The notes below the pieces were generated by a model. The model made no database searches. It was not told the origin of the DNA and worked only from the letters and a program-made list of their open reading frames with translations. The position numbers and the translations under genes are program-made. This document shows, one piece after another, positions 51,494 to 60,366 of a stretch of 64,000 nucleotides of DNA. This DNA comes from Hahella sp. HNIBRBA332 (GTDB lineage Bacteria; Pseudomonadota; Gammaproteobacteria; Pseudomonadales; Oleiphilaceae). Numbering within the stretch: position 1 is the first letter of the stretch; each line of letters opens with the position of its first letter. The stretch is from assembly GCF_030719035.1 (NCBI RefSeq), contig NZ_CP132203.1:6280501-6344500 (forward strand), read 5' to 3'.

Positions 51494-51676
51494 ATGAGCG
51501 ATACTGTGATGAATAAAGCGCAATGGGTGGAAGTTCTAAGGGCGGCGGGATTTGATGAGGAAGCGATGCGGCGTTGGCATCGGGAGTTCGAAGTCCGCTA
51601 TCCGCAGGCGCATCAAAGCCTGTTGGAATGGTTAGGGATTTCCGCGGAGGAAATAAACCGCATCCGGGCCCTGTAG
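51494..51676 (+). CDS. Free-standing copy of a MerR-associated C-terminal domain
   Basis: A 60-residue protein, MSDTVMNKAQWVEVLRAAGF ... RRWHREFEVRYPQAHQSLLE ... GISAEEINRIRAL. It is plainly homologous to the last ~60 residues of the MerR regulator encoded 72 bases downstream (KQGWVAMLAAVGLDEAAMRQ, WHVEFESMSPEAHQDFLESL, GIPAEEIKTIR). The shared pattern is W--ML-A-G-DE-AM--WH-EFE---P-AHQ--LE-LGI-AEEI--IR. GGGAG precedes ATG and a terminator follows, so it is expressed as its own unit. It may bind the same ligand as the regulator or pair with it. Function unknown. Confidence 0.75.
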   Translation: MSDTVMNKAQWVEVLRAAGFDEEAMRRWHREFEVRYPQAHQSLLEWLGISAEEINRIRAL

Positions 51677-51694
51677 AATACTGACTAGAAACAC

Positions 51695-51717
51695 AAAGCG
51701 GTCGTTATGACCGCTTT
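51695..51717 (+). terminator. Terminator between the small gene and the MerR gene
   Basis: AAAGCGGTC (51695-51703) and GACCGCTTT (51709-51717) are a perfect nine-base stem with loop GTTAT, followed by AATTG. A stop for the small gene. Confidence 0.85.
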
Positions 51718-51747
51718 AATTGAACGGCAAAATGATGAGGCGGATGG

Positions 51748-52275
51748 ATGTACACCATTGGTCAGATGGCGCGTAAGTTTGGCGTATCACGCAGCACATT
51801 ACTGTATTACGACTCGATCGGACTGCTGAGTCCCAGCGCCCGGAGCGAGGCCAATTACCGGCTGTATTCCGAGGCGGACCTCGGCAGGATGGAGAAGATC
51901 GCGTTTTATCGCGAGGCGGGGCTGCCTCTGGAAAACATTGCCGACGTGTTGGCGCAACCCCATGACGGCGTGCAGGCTATTCTTGAACAGCGTCTACAGT
52001 CGATTAACCGGGAAATACAGCGCCTGCGCGCTCAACAACAGGTTATCGCCACTATCCTGAAGAGCGAGCGGGGGCGTAAGAAATCTCGTATTATCGACAA
52101 GCAGGGCTGGGTGGCCATGCTGGCGGCGGTAGGGCTGGATGAGGCGGCCATGCGGCAATGGCATGTGGAGTTTGAATCCATGTCGCCGGAGGCGCACCAG
52201 GATTTTCTGGAATCCCTGGGAATACCGGCGGAAGAAATCAAAACGATTCGGCATTGGTCCCGCAACGGGGGATAA
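51748..52275 (+). CDS. MerR-family transcriptional regulator with an added C-terminal domain
   Basis: A 175-residue regulator. The N-terminal winged helix reads YTIGQMARKFGVSRSTLLYY then DSIGLLSPSARSEANYRLYS, and the linker helices (LGRMEKIAFYREAGLPLENI, LEQRLQSINREIQRLRAQQQ) form the dimer coiled coil. A further ~60-residue domain (112-175) is the one also found alone at 51494. It lacks the Cys pattern of metal-sensing MerR proteins, so the ligand is probably organic. GNAT gene 46 bases downstream, same strand. Confidence 0.92.
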   Translation: MYTIGQMARKFGVSRSTLLYYDSIGLLSPSARSEANYRLYSEADLGRMEKIAFYREAGLPLENIADVLAQPHDGVQAILEQRLQSINREIQRLRAQQQVIATILKSERGRKKSRIIDKQGWVAMLAAVGLDEAAMRQWHVEFESMSPEAHQDFLESLGIPAEEIKTIRHWSRNGG

Positions 52276-52320
52276 GTCTGACGTTGTTTGAAATTTAAAA
52301 GGAATGTCTAAGGAAGTTGC

Positions 52321-52722
52321 ATGTACGAAGTGGTTGAGAAAGTTGCGGAAGTGGATGATTTCATGCGTTTACGTCAAATCACCGGTTTGACCCCAAGGCC
52401 CAGAGACGCGGCGGTAAAAGGCCTGCCGCGCAGTTTGTTCGGCGTGTGCGTGATGCTGCAGGAGACCTGCGTTGGCATGGGACGGGTGGTCGGTGACGGC
52501 GCCCTGAACTTTGAGATTGTCGACGTCGCTGTGGACCCCGCGCATCAGGGCAAAGGGCTGGGGCGGAAAGTGATGGAAAGCATCATGGCGTACTTGCAAC
52601 GGGAAGCCCCGGACGGGGCTTATATCACGCTGATGGCGGATGTGCCGGAACTCTACACCCGCTTTGGTTTCAAGCTGACGCGTCCCGAGAGCGAAGGCAT
52701 GTATATCGTCAAGGGACGCTAA
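52321..52722 (+). CDS. GNAT-family N-acetyltransferase
   Basis: A 133-residue protein with the acetyl-CoA-binding motif A IVDVAVDPAHQGKGLGRKVM near residue 62 (Q-G-K-G-L-G) and a C-terminal strand GAYITLMADVPELYTRFGFK, as in small-molecule N-acetyltransferases. The N-terminal helix FMRLRQITGLTPRPRDAAVK is like aminoglycoside- or arylalkylamine-type relatives. Ribosome site AAGGA upstream. It could be in one unit with the MerR regulator 46 bases upstream; the link would make it a regulated detoxifying enzyme. Confidence 0.88.
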   Translation: MYEVVEKVAEVDDFMRLRQITGLTPRPRDAAVKGLPRSLFGVCVMLQETCVGMGRVVGDGALNFEIVDVAVDPAHQGKGLGRKVMESIMAYLQREAPDGAYITLMADVPELYTRFGFKLTRPESEGMYIVKGR

Positions 52723-52749
52723 TCAGCCAGCGTCCAGTCCTGTCAGGCC

Positions 52750-53619
52750 TCAGTTAGAGGCCTGTTTCATATCCGGTTTTCTTTCCGCCATATGCTTCAG
52801 ATAGGCGATGAGGTCGTCGATTTCCTCGTCTTTCCAGATATCGTCCTTCACCCACACCATTTTCATGTCGGACCACTGGCGTACGGAGGTGGGGTCTTTA
52901 ATAAATTGCTTCAGCGCCGCTTCATTGAAGTATTCGGTAGGGTTCATTGGCTGGTTCAGGTCAGGTCCCAGTTTCGCCGCGCCCTGGCCATTGATCTGGT
53001 GACAGTGCATGCAGCGCGCTTTATACACTTGAAAGCCTTTGCGCGCGGGATCGTTGGCGGCGAGATGGCCGGAGGGCAGGAGCGCTGGGAAGATGCGTGC
53101 GAAGCCTTCCTCCACGTCCAGCGAACTCAGTTGATAGGGCCAGAACTCTGGAGGAATGGCGGACTTTTCCGGATTGCTCCACACCAGATAGAAAGGACCG
53201 GCGCTTTGCTTGGAGGTGTTGGCGCCTTTGGGCAATGGCGGCCACTTTTTATCATCGGGTTCAATCGCCAGATAAGCCCGGGCGGCGTCAGGATCGTCAT
53301 TGAGCAGATACTTCTTCTCCAGCACGCCAGAATAGCCGTCAAGACAGGTGAAAATGAGCACGGAGGCGTCCGTCAGGTGCATGTCCTGCAACAATACGGA
53401 GATGGGAACGGCGTTAATGGGGATGTCTTGGTCGGGGTAATTGAGAAGGGGAATATTGAGCACTTGTCTGGCGGGATGGTTCAGTAGCTGGCTTTTGCTC
53501 CAGTGCGCCTCCTTATCCCCGGCGCGGATGGTGAACCCCGCTTCGCTTCTGGCGTAACTCAGCGAATGCAGCGCCGCCAGCAATACGCCCAGAATTATCG
53601 GCAAAAATGATTTGTTCAT
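52750..53619 (-). CDS. Periplasmic c-type cytochrome with an N-terminal unknown domain
   Basis: A 289-residue protein with a signal peptide (SFLPIILGVLLAALHSLSYA). The N-terminal ~165 residues (DKEAHWSKSQLLNHPARQVL, ASVLIFTCLDGYSGVLEKKY) resemble an oxidoreductase molybdopterin-type (sulfite-oxidase-like) small domain. The C-terminal domain (~200-275) is a class I cytochrome c with CMHCH near residue 202 and an axial Met in MKMVW near 253. Likely a periplasmic electron carrier; the partner enzyme is not adjacent. Confidence 0.85.
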   Translation of the reverse strand: MNKSFLPIILGVLLAALHSLSYARSEAGFTIRAGDKEAHWSKSQLLNHPARQVLNIPLLNYPDQDIPINAVPISVLLQDMHLTDASVLIFTCLDGYSGVLEKKYLLNDDPDAARAYLAIEPDDKKWPPLPKGANTSKQSAGPFYLVWSNPEKSAIPPEFWPYQLSSLDVEEGFARIFPALLPSGHLAANDPARKGFQVYKARCMHCHQINGQGAAKLGPDLNQPMNPTEYFNEAALKQFIKDPTSVRQWSDMKMVWVKDDIWKDEEIDDLIAYLKHMAERKPDMKQASN

Positions 53620-53869
53620 ACTTGATCCTATTATTTTTTAATTATGCTTCCTGAACTTGAGGTTGCGCGGCGAACACAGCAGGACCGACCCGAAGGGCGC
53701 CGCCGCAACGCTAAAATTACTCGTTAACAGGCTGATAAACAAGATGAAACGGTCTGGGCGGGGAGTGCTTTGAAGGACGATAATCTGGCGTCGATGGCGC
53801 GTCGTTTTAAGGTGTGACTGCAAACAAGACGGCGGATAAAGGCCGGCGCTGGGGCCGACCTGGTCAGCA

Positions 53870-55321
53870 TTAGGCGTTAGCTACTTTCAACAGGATTTCC
53901 CGGAACTTGCCATGCTCGCCGTTATTGAAGTTCTTGGCGTTATCCAGCAGTCCATTGACCATCTTGTCACTGGAATGGAATAGATAACTTTGCTTGCCAA
54001 TGTATTCCGCCGCGAAGGTCTTCAACGTGTCCACGTACTTCACGCCACGATCAAACTCGTACTGAGAAATCACATAGCCGTTATCGCGGAACATATTCAG
54101 GAAGTGCATCTTGTCGCCGCAGATACCGCTGTTCAGCGTGAAGGCGGCGATCAGGGCGGACTTGTCCACATAGCCTTCGAACCAATCTTTGAAGCGGATG
54201 GGGTTCTGGTGCACGCCACGGGTTTTGCCCGAGCTGATGTAAACGTTCCAGTGTGAGCGCGCCTCTTTGCAGAAATGGCGGATATGGGCGATTTCACGCA
54301 ACCGCAAGATGAACAGCGTGACGGTTTCCAGACAGGTGAACACCAGATTCATCACGGCGCCGGTAATGCCGCCGATGATGAATGTGGAAGCGGAAAACGC
54401 GCCTTTGAGCGCATCGTAAAGGCCTGCGCCCATGCCTTTGCACATCTGCGTGCGCAGGGCGTCGCAAATCACCTGGGGATGGCCTTCCAGCACGTTCACG
54501 CCGCGTCCGCGCCACCAGGTGGTAACCGCTGTGACGGCGTGGTCGGTGGTGTTCACCAGGCCTTTGAAGACATCCATGCTGCCCGCTACGTAAGGTGCGG
54601 CGGAGGATGCGAACTTCACTACAATCGCCTTGATGACCGTTTTGATGGCGGTCATGGACAGCGACACCTTGTCCTTGAACTTGGACTTAAGCGCATCAAC
54701 CAGTTTGCGGCAATAGTCTTCGATCCAGTGCAGCGCCTTCATAAACACATTGCGACTGGCGCCGGTCTCCGCCAGATAGCCGGAGCCCTCCACCGCTTCG
54801 ATGATCTTCTGCCCCGGCAACATGACATAACCCATGTTCACGCGTTTGCTGGTCAGACTCTGGGCCGCCGCCGTATGGCCGTTGGAAGTGAGTATTTCTG
54901 AGTGCATGCGCATGCCGGCGGAAGCAATATTGATGGCTCCGGCGGCGAAGGCGCTGATCAAGGTGTCGTGCAAGTGAGTGTGGGACCAGAGGTAGACGGC
55001 TCCCAACCGGGCGTGATCCAGATCGCGTTGATAAACCTTTTTGAGGTCGTTCAGCTCAGGGCCTTGTCCGGCCATTTTTTTACTGAGCTCTTCAATGGCG
55101 CCGTGCCGGTTGCGCACGCTATTACGCCATTCGCCGTTGGGACCCTTGCTCTTCTTCCATTCCTCCAGTTTCTGATTCAGATACCATCTTTCGGCGCCGC
55201 CGCCGAACATCTCGTAGGATTTGATGTGGCTGTCCAGCTGTTTAAGGAGGCGACTGCGTGGCTTGCCCGTGGCTGCAGTCCGCTTCATCCATTCGTCGTA
55301 CGAAATTAAATCGCTAGGCAT
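53870..55321 (-). CDS. 483-residue protein of unknown family
   Basis: AAGGAG lies nine bases upstream of ATG. The N-terminal ~110 residues are charged and helical (LLKQLDSHIKSYEMFGGGAE, LEEWKKSKGPNGEWRNSV). Several hydrophobic stretches follow (TLISAFAAGAINIASAG; AIKTVIKAIVVKFASSAAPY; FSASTFIIGGITGAVMNLVF) and then a globular C-terminus with NPIRFKDWFEGYVDKSALIA. There is no signal peptide, and no family, enzyme motif or repeat that I know. Hydrophobic segments inside a soluble head would suit a pore-forming toxin or a secreted effector. It stands alone beside a long AT-rich control region. Function unknown. Confidence 0.7.
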   Translation of the reverse strand: MPSDLISYDEWMKRTAATGKPRSRLLKQLDSHIKSYEMFGGGAERWYLNQKLEEWKKSKGPNGEWRNSVRNRHGAIEELSKKMAGQGPELNDLKKVYQRDLDHARLGAVYLWSHTHLHDTLISAFAAGAINIASAGMRMHSEILTSNGHTAAAQSLTSKRVNMGYVMLPGQKIIEAVEGSGYLAETGASRNVFMKALHWIEDYCRKLVDALKSKFKDKVSLSMTAIKTVIKAIVVKFASSAAPYVAGSMDVFKGLVNTTDHAVTAVTTWWRGRGVNVLEGHPQVICDALRTQMCKGMGAGLYDALKGAFSASTFIIGGITGAVMNLVFTCLETVTLFILRLREIAHIRHFCKEARSHWNVYISSGKTRGVHQNPIRFKDWFEGYVDKSALIAAFTLNSGICGDKMHFLNMFRDNGYVISQYEFDRGVKYVDTLKTFAAEYIGKQSYLFHSSDKMVNGLLDNAKNFNNGEHGKFREILLKVANA

Positions 55322-56178
55322 TATTTAGTTCTCCTTATTTAATGCTGAATGCGCGATAACTCGCCCGTCGGGGAGGGGACCCCGGTTACAGGCGCTAATT
55401 TTCAAGACGCTCGAATCAACCGTACCTGACGCTCAAGACTGATCAAAAACTGCTGGACCGACTACACTTTGCGACTGGGCGCGGTCCGGTATGACTAAGA
55501 ACTCCCGCTCTGTTCGGCATGAGATTGGATTACCAGAGCGATGCGGACTTCCGCATACCGTCCGGCGGTTTAGTTCCTTGGTTGCGACAAAACACTGTGA
55601 TCCAACATCGCAGGTTTTCCTAAGTAATTACTAAGGAAACACATAGAGTTCAGTTATTTGTGGCGGGACTAATCCGTCGTTATTTGGAAAGTAGCAAACT
55701 TGTTTTAACTGGAGAACTAGGTATTTATACACCTGTTCCTTAAATCCGTTGTATATCGGCGGGTATGAGTCTTATAAGTAATTGTTGCTTGGTCTTATGG
55801 GCTAGACCATTAATGGTTTTTTCAGTCTTGTTTTCTAATGAAATATACCTGACTAATTAACTTTTCCTTTAATTAGATATTTCTTATTTAAAAGTGTTGT
55901 CTTATTCAAGTTGCTGTTTGTTATGGTATTTGTCCGATGCTTTTCTTCGCCGATTCATACGAAAGACCTGCGTGTCACGTTGCGGTGTATTGCCGAGTAT
56001 CTGTGGATGAATAATGAATTGAATTCAATGTTAGGCAATTAGGTGAATGGGACTGGAGAAGAATTAATTGTATATTTTTAATGTACAAATGTGAGCTTTG
56101 TCACAATGTGATGGCGGGTTCCATTACTGTTTGCCGCTATAGCGATAAATATTCAATTTCCCCTCAAAGGATTTCCAA
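55322..56178. promoter_or_regulatory. 857-bp AT-rich divergent control region with a 24-bp palindrome
   Basis: No gene of convincing length in either direction. The DNA is GC-like near 55330-55600 and then clearly AT-rich to 56170. At 55616-55639 TTTCCTAAGTAA is followed by TTACTAAGGAAA, a 24-bp dyad with one mismatched pair. This is a good operator candidate for the divergently transcribed 483-residue gene and the lipoprotein gene. I see nothing else nameable in this gap. Confidence 0.6.
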
Positions 56179-58713
56179 ATGGGCAGTAAGACTAACGCCA
56201 GAGTAAAGGTGTTGAGCCTGATGGCTCTGACGGCGATATTCACCGCAGGATGCAGCGGCGATAACGCCTCCTCCAATGATGCGAACAGCCCCGGCGGCTC
56301 AAGTCCTGGCAACGAAAATCCACCAGCGCAGGAAAACACGCCTCCGGTCGCGGCGTTCGCCATGCCGTCTTCCTCCTTACTCGGCGGCGTTGTCGAACTG
56401 GACGCTTCCGCCAGCTATGACGCCGACAACGACACGCTGAGCTATCAGTGGGAGCTGATCAAACCGGATACATCCTCTTCGCAGCTCAGCGCGGACAAAC
56501 AGACAGCGGGATTTACTCCCGATGTGACTGGCGACTATGTCGTCAGGCTGGTGGTGAGCGACGGCGCCAGCCAAACTGTTATTTCGAAAACGGTGCATGT
56601 GCTGAAGGCCCCGGACGCATACGCGATCAAGATAGAAAGCGCCTCGGACGCAGCGCAAAGCGATGTCCCTTTTACTTTCGCCTATGTGTTCAAGCCGGGG
56701 GAGTTCGCGGCGGATAAGGCGTTTTCGCTGACTTTCAAAGACAGCAGCCAGGTGGTGGATCTACAGACTGACGTCAAAGCCACCCACAGCGACGGCTCGA
56801 TTCGCCACGCCGTTTTTTCCGGCACGCTGGCCAGCATCGGCCCCAGACAAACACTGACAGGCTCCATGGCGCCGCGAAACGCTGATTCCCGTCCTGCTCC
56901 GGTGAGCCTGGACGCACTGCTAAACGGTTCCTGGAATGCGGATTTTACAGTCACCGTGAATGGCGAGGTTTATTCCGCCAACGCCAAAGACCTGCTGCGG
57001 CAGTCCGCGACGCAATGGCTGGCCGGACCGGTCGCCAACGAGTGGTACGCCCAGGGGGCCTTGAAAAACAGCGCCAATGAGGAGCATGACCAACTCTCCG
57101 CCTTGTTCTATGTCCGCGTGTACGGCGACCTTGAACACATCCGTTTCGGCGTGGTGGCGGAAAACGGGTGGGCCTTTGGCGACCACCCAAGAAACATCAC
57201 CTATGATTCCGTCATCCGCCAAAACACATTGGAACTGGATCGGCAAACCGGGCTGAATCACCTGCGCCATGCTCGTTGGAGCAAGTTTTTCTGGTCCGAT
57301 AATGAACCGGCCATTAGCATCTCCCATAACCCGCAATACCTGATCGCCACCGGCGCCGTTCCCAACTTCGACCCCACTCTGATCGAAAATGTCAGCGAGA
57401 CGAAGCTGGACTGGTATGAACAGCAATGGCGCGACACGCAGGTCACTGTCGCGGTGGACGATAACGGCTATATTGTGCCTGTCGGCAGCGGGGGCCATGA
57501 ATTCACCTACAACAAAATCGGTCCCATGGGGCTGGGTCTGGCGCATCCGCAAATGCCGACCACCGGCGCCCGACCGGACATCGGTCCGCTGCCTACCTGG
57601 GCGGCCATGTATCTGTTGAGCCAGGATCAGCGCGCCAAACTGGCGGCGGTGCAGATGGGCAGTCAGGCTGGCTCATACTCCATACATTATCGCGATCGCC
57701 TCACCGGCAAGCCGGTTTCTGTGGATGCCTATCCATACGCCTCCACGATCTGGGATAAAAACCTGACCAAGAACCCGGACACTGGCGAGTTTGAAAATAT
57801 CGCCCGCTGCGATTCCGATAAGATAAGCGACTGTGTGCTGCCCTATCGCGCTGACGCTTCGCACCAACCGTCCTTGGCTTACGTGCCTTATCTGGTCACT
57901 GGGGATCATCTCTATCTGGAGGAGCTGCAATTCTGGGCCAATTACAACTTCATCATGCTCAATCCGCATTACCGTGGATTCAGCGCCGGGTATTTTGAGC
58001 GGGCCATGCAGGATCGGGCGCAGGCCTGGTCTATGCGCACCCTGGCGCACGCCGCTTATATCACGCCGGATGCGGACCCGTTCAAGAACTACTTCCACAG
58101 CAAATTGCTGGGCAACATCGCCAAGTACAATGAGAAGTACCTCACCGCGCCGCCCAATGGCTATGGAGCGATGATTCCCAATTACTCCTATCCCACCGCT
58201 TCACCCTGGATGGATGACTTTTTCACCTGGTCGTTGAGCGCAGTGGTGGACCTGGGCTACGCGGAAGCTGCTGACCTGCTGAAATGGAAAGCGAAATTCC
58301 CCATCCAGCGTATGGGATTGGGGACTGATAACGGCGATGACTATTGCTGGATTTTTGCCTCCGCCTACCACTTGCTGGCGGCGCCGGATAAAGACAGCGA
58401 TATGTTCGCTTCGATTGCAGAGGTGTATCAAAACACCAACGGTCGGGACATCCCCTACGGCGGCGCTTTTGACGATAAAGGGACCGAATGCGGCAGTATC
58501 GAACAGGCCGAGGCGCTGGGCTTGCAGCAGGGCGAAATGATCGGCTATTCATCCAGTCCTGCAGGCTTCCCTTCCAACTTGCAGATTGCCCTGGCCGCAG
58601 CGGCGGATTCCGGGGCGGACAAAGGGCGGGAAGCCTGGGAGAAATTCATGGCCCGGCCGGTGAAGCCGGACTACTCCGCCGCTCCCAATTACGCCATCGT
58701 ACCCCGCTATTAG
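56179..58713 (+). CDS. PKD-domain lipoprotein with a large domain of unknown type
   Basis: An 844-residue lipoprotein. AAGGAT lies seven bases before ATG. The lipobox (ALTAIFTAGC, Cys near residue 25) is followed by a Ser/Pro/Asn linker. Residues ~55-145 form a PKD-type domain (PPVAAFAMPSSSLLGGVVEL, DASASYDADNDTLSYQWELI). The remaining ~690 residues contain SDGSIRHAVFSGTL, GLNHLRHARWSKFFWSDNEP and DFFTWSLSAVVDLGYAEAAD, and look like a beta-sandwich followed by an alpha/alpha toroid. This resembles polysaccharide lyase or glycoside hydrolase architecture, but no catalytic motif is certain. An outer-membrane polysaccharide enzyme is the best guess. Confidence 0.75.
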   Translation: MGSKTNARVKVLSLMALTAIFTAGCSGDNASSNDANSPGGSSPGNENPPAQENTPPVAAFAMPSSSLLGGVVELDASASYDADNDTLSYQWELIKPDTSSSQLSADKQTAGFTPDVTGDYVVRLVVSDGASQTVISKTVHVLKAPDAYAIKIESASDAAQSDVPFTFAYVFKPGEFAADKAFSLTFKDSSQVVDLQTDVKATHSDGSIRHAVFSGTLASIGPRQTLTGSMAPRNADSRPAPVSLDALLNGSWNADFTVTVNGEVYSANAKDLLRQSATQWLAGPVANEWYAQGALKNSANEEHDQLSALFYVRVYGDLEHIRFGVVAENGWAFGDHPRNITYDSVIRQNTLELDRQTGLNHLRHARWSKFFWSDNEPAISISHNPQYLIATGAVPNFDPTLIENVSETKLDWYEQQWRDTQVTVAVDDNGYIVPVGSGGHEFTYNKIGPMGLGLAHPQMPTTGARPDIGPLPTWAAMYLLSQDQRAKLAAVQMGSQAGSYSIHYRDRLTGKPVSVDAYPYASTIWDKNLTKNPDTGEFENIARCDSDKISDCVLPYRADASHQPSLAYVPYLVTGDHLYLEELQFWANYNFIMLNPHYRGFSAGYFERAMQDRAQAWSMRTLAHAAYITPDADPFKNYFHSKLLGNIAKYNEKYLTAPPNGYGAMIPNYSYPTASPWMDDFFTWSLSAVVDLGYAEAADLLKWKAKFPIQRMGLGTDNGDDYCWIFASAYHLLAAPDKDSDMFASIAEVYQNTNGRDIPYGGAFDDKGTECGSIEQAEALGLQQGEMIGYSSSPAGFPSNLQIALAAAADSGADKGREAWEKFMARPVKPDYSAAPNYAIVPRY

Positions 58714-58765
58714 GCGGAGCGATGCGCTTTTCTAAAGGGCGAGAGTCTGCTCCGCCCTTGCTCTA

Positions 58766-59560
58766 TCAAGCCTGACTTCTACGCACTTTGCGCGGCGTCG
58801 CCGGCTTGACCTTGGGGCGATAGATATGGGCCTGCGCCGCGTCGTACAGATAAGATTCGTTGAAGTCATCGCTGGCCAGTACATGCCCCACCAGAATCAG
58901 CGCCGTGCGGGTGATCTTGGCGGCGCGCACTTTTTCCACAATGTCTTCTAGCGTGCCCAGAATGTGTTGTTGGTCGGGCCAGCCCACCCGATAACATACG
59001 GCGACAGGACAGTCTGAACCGTAATGGGGCGTCAGGTCCTCGACAATCTGGTGCAGGCGGGTGACGCCCAGATGTATCGCCAGGGTGGCGCCGTGCTGCG
59101 CCAGAGAGACGAGGTTCTCCCGCTCGGGCATGGGCGTCTTGCCGGCGTAGCGGGTCAGGATGACGGTCTGGGAAACCCCGGATAACGTCAGCTCCTTGCC
59201 CAGCAGCGCGGCGGCGGCGCTGGTGGAAGTGACGCCGGGAATGACTTCAAAGGGAATCGCCAGCGCCTGCAGGCGTCGAATCTGTTCGCCAATAGCGCCA
59301 TAGATGGACGGGTCGCCGGAGTGAATCCGCGCCACATCCAGCCCTCGCGCATGCGCGTCGACGATCAGTTCCAGAATTTCATCCAGATTCAGGGACGCGG
59401 TGTCGGTAATCTCCGCGGCGGCGTCCGCCTGCGCCAGAATTTCCTCCGGCACCAGCGAACCGGCGTAAAGAATTACCGGGCTGCGTTGAATGATGCGCTG
59501 TCCCTTGATGGTCAGCAGATCCGGGTCGCCAGGGCCGGCGCCGATAAAATATACGGTCAT
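58766..59560 (-). CDS. cobM: Precorrin-4 C11-methyltransferase CobM
   Basis: A 264-residue SAM-dependent methyltransferase from ATG 59560 (MTVYFIGAGPGDPDLLTIKG), whose start overlaps the cobJ stop as ATGA. Family marks: VYFIGAGPGDPDLLT at the N-terminus, the conserved ARIHSGDPSIYGAIGEQIRR near residue 80 and VIPGVTSTSAAAALLGKELT near 108. It methylates C11 of precorrin-4 to give precorrin-5. The C-terminal KPATPRKVRRSQA is a basic extension. Last gene of the cob operon in view, transcribed leftward. Confidence 0.93.
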   Translation of the reverse strand: MTVYFIGAGPGDPDLLTIKGQRIIQRSPVILYAGSLVPEEILAQADAAAEITDTASLNLDEILELIVDAHARGLDVARIHSGDPSIYGAIGEQIRRLQALAIPFEVIPGVTSTSAAAALLGKELTLSGVSQTVILTRYAGKTPMPERENLVSLAQHGATLAIHLGVTRLHQIVEDLTPHYGSDCPVAVCYRVGWPDQQHILGTLEDIVEKVRAAKITRTALILVGHVLASDDFNESYLYDAAQAHIYRPKVKPATPRKVRRSQA

Positions 59561-60366
59561 GGCGCGGCGCCCTCCAAGGGCGTGAGCTTGCGGGCATAGC
59601 CCCTCGGCGTGTACACCCACTGTTTGTCGCCATTCTGAAAGCAGCGAGTGGCGCTGCTGCCCACCAGCACCAGGGTCAGCATGTCCACTTGCTCCACATC
59701 CAGCTCCGCCAGCGTGCAGACGCTGACCCGTTCGTCCTGACGGGTCAGGTTGCGCCCCAATATCACCGGCGTGTCAGCGGGACGCCGCTGCATCAAGAGT
59801 TCCTTGGCGCGGGCCAACTGCCAGCGGCGCTTGCGGGATACCGGATTGTAGAAGGCGATGACGAAATCCGCCGCCGCCACGGCGCGAATGCGGGTCTCGA
59901 TAGTCTCCCAGGGCGTTAGCAAGTCAGACAGGGACACGGCGCAAAAGTCGTGGCCCAGCGCGGCGCCCATGCTGGCGGCGGCGGCCTGCATGGCGCTGAC
60001 GCCGGGCATGACCTGAATGTCGACCTGACGCCAGTCATGATCGTCCGCTCCTGTTTCGGCGCCGCTGAGCTGACGCTCCAGCAGCTCGAACACCAGGGTC
60101 GCCATGGCGAAAATACCGATATCCCCGCTGGAAATCAGCGCTGTGGGTTTACCGGCGGCGGCCAGATTCAGCGCCAGCCGGGCGCGCTCGATTTCCTCGC
60201 CCAGGGGCAGGTCGTGCAAGGTCTTGTCGCGGGTGCGATCCCCCAGCAACTCCAGGTACAGGCCGTAGGCCACCAGATCGCTGCTGGCGGCGATGGCTTG
60301 CTCTACTTGAGGCGTGATCATCAATTCCGAGCCTGGGCCGGAGCCCAGTACGTAAAGTCGTTTCAT
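59557..60366 (-). CDS. cobJ: Precorrin-3B C17-methyltransferase CobJ
   Basis: A 269-residue enzyme from ATG 60366 (MKRLYVLGSGPGSELMITPQ); the open frame extends upstream, but this start overlaps the cbiG stop (ATGA) and gives the family N-terminus. Marks: YVLGSGPGS, LISSGDIGIFAMATLVFELL near residue 92, VMPGVSAMQAAAASMGAALG near 125 and a C-terminal VLVGSSATRCFQ. It performs ring contraction with C17 methylation to form precorrin-4. Translationally coupled on both sides. Confidence 0.94.
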   Translation of the reverse strand: MKRLYVLGSGPGSELMITPQVEQAIAASSDLVAYGLYLELLGDRTRDKTLHDLPLGEEIERARLALNLAAAGKPTALISSGDIGIFAMATLVFELLERQLSGAETGADDHDWRQVDIQVMPGVSAMQAAAASMGAALGHDFCAVSLSDLLTPWETIETRIRAVAAADFVIAFYNPVSRKRRWQLARAKELLMQRRPADTPVILGRNLTRQDERVSVCTLAELDVEQVDMLTLVLVGSSATRCFQNGDKQWVYTPRGYARKLTPLEGAAP

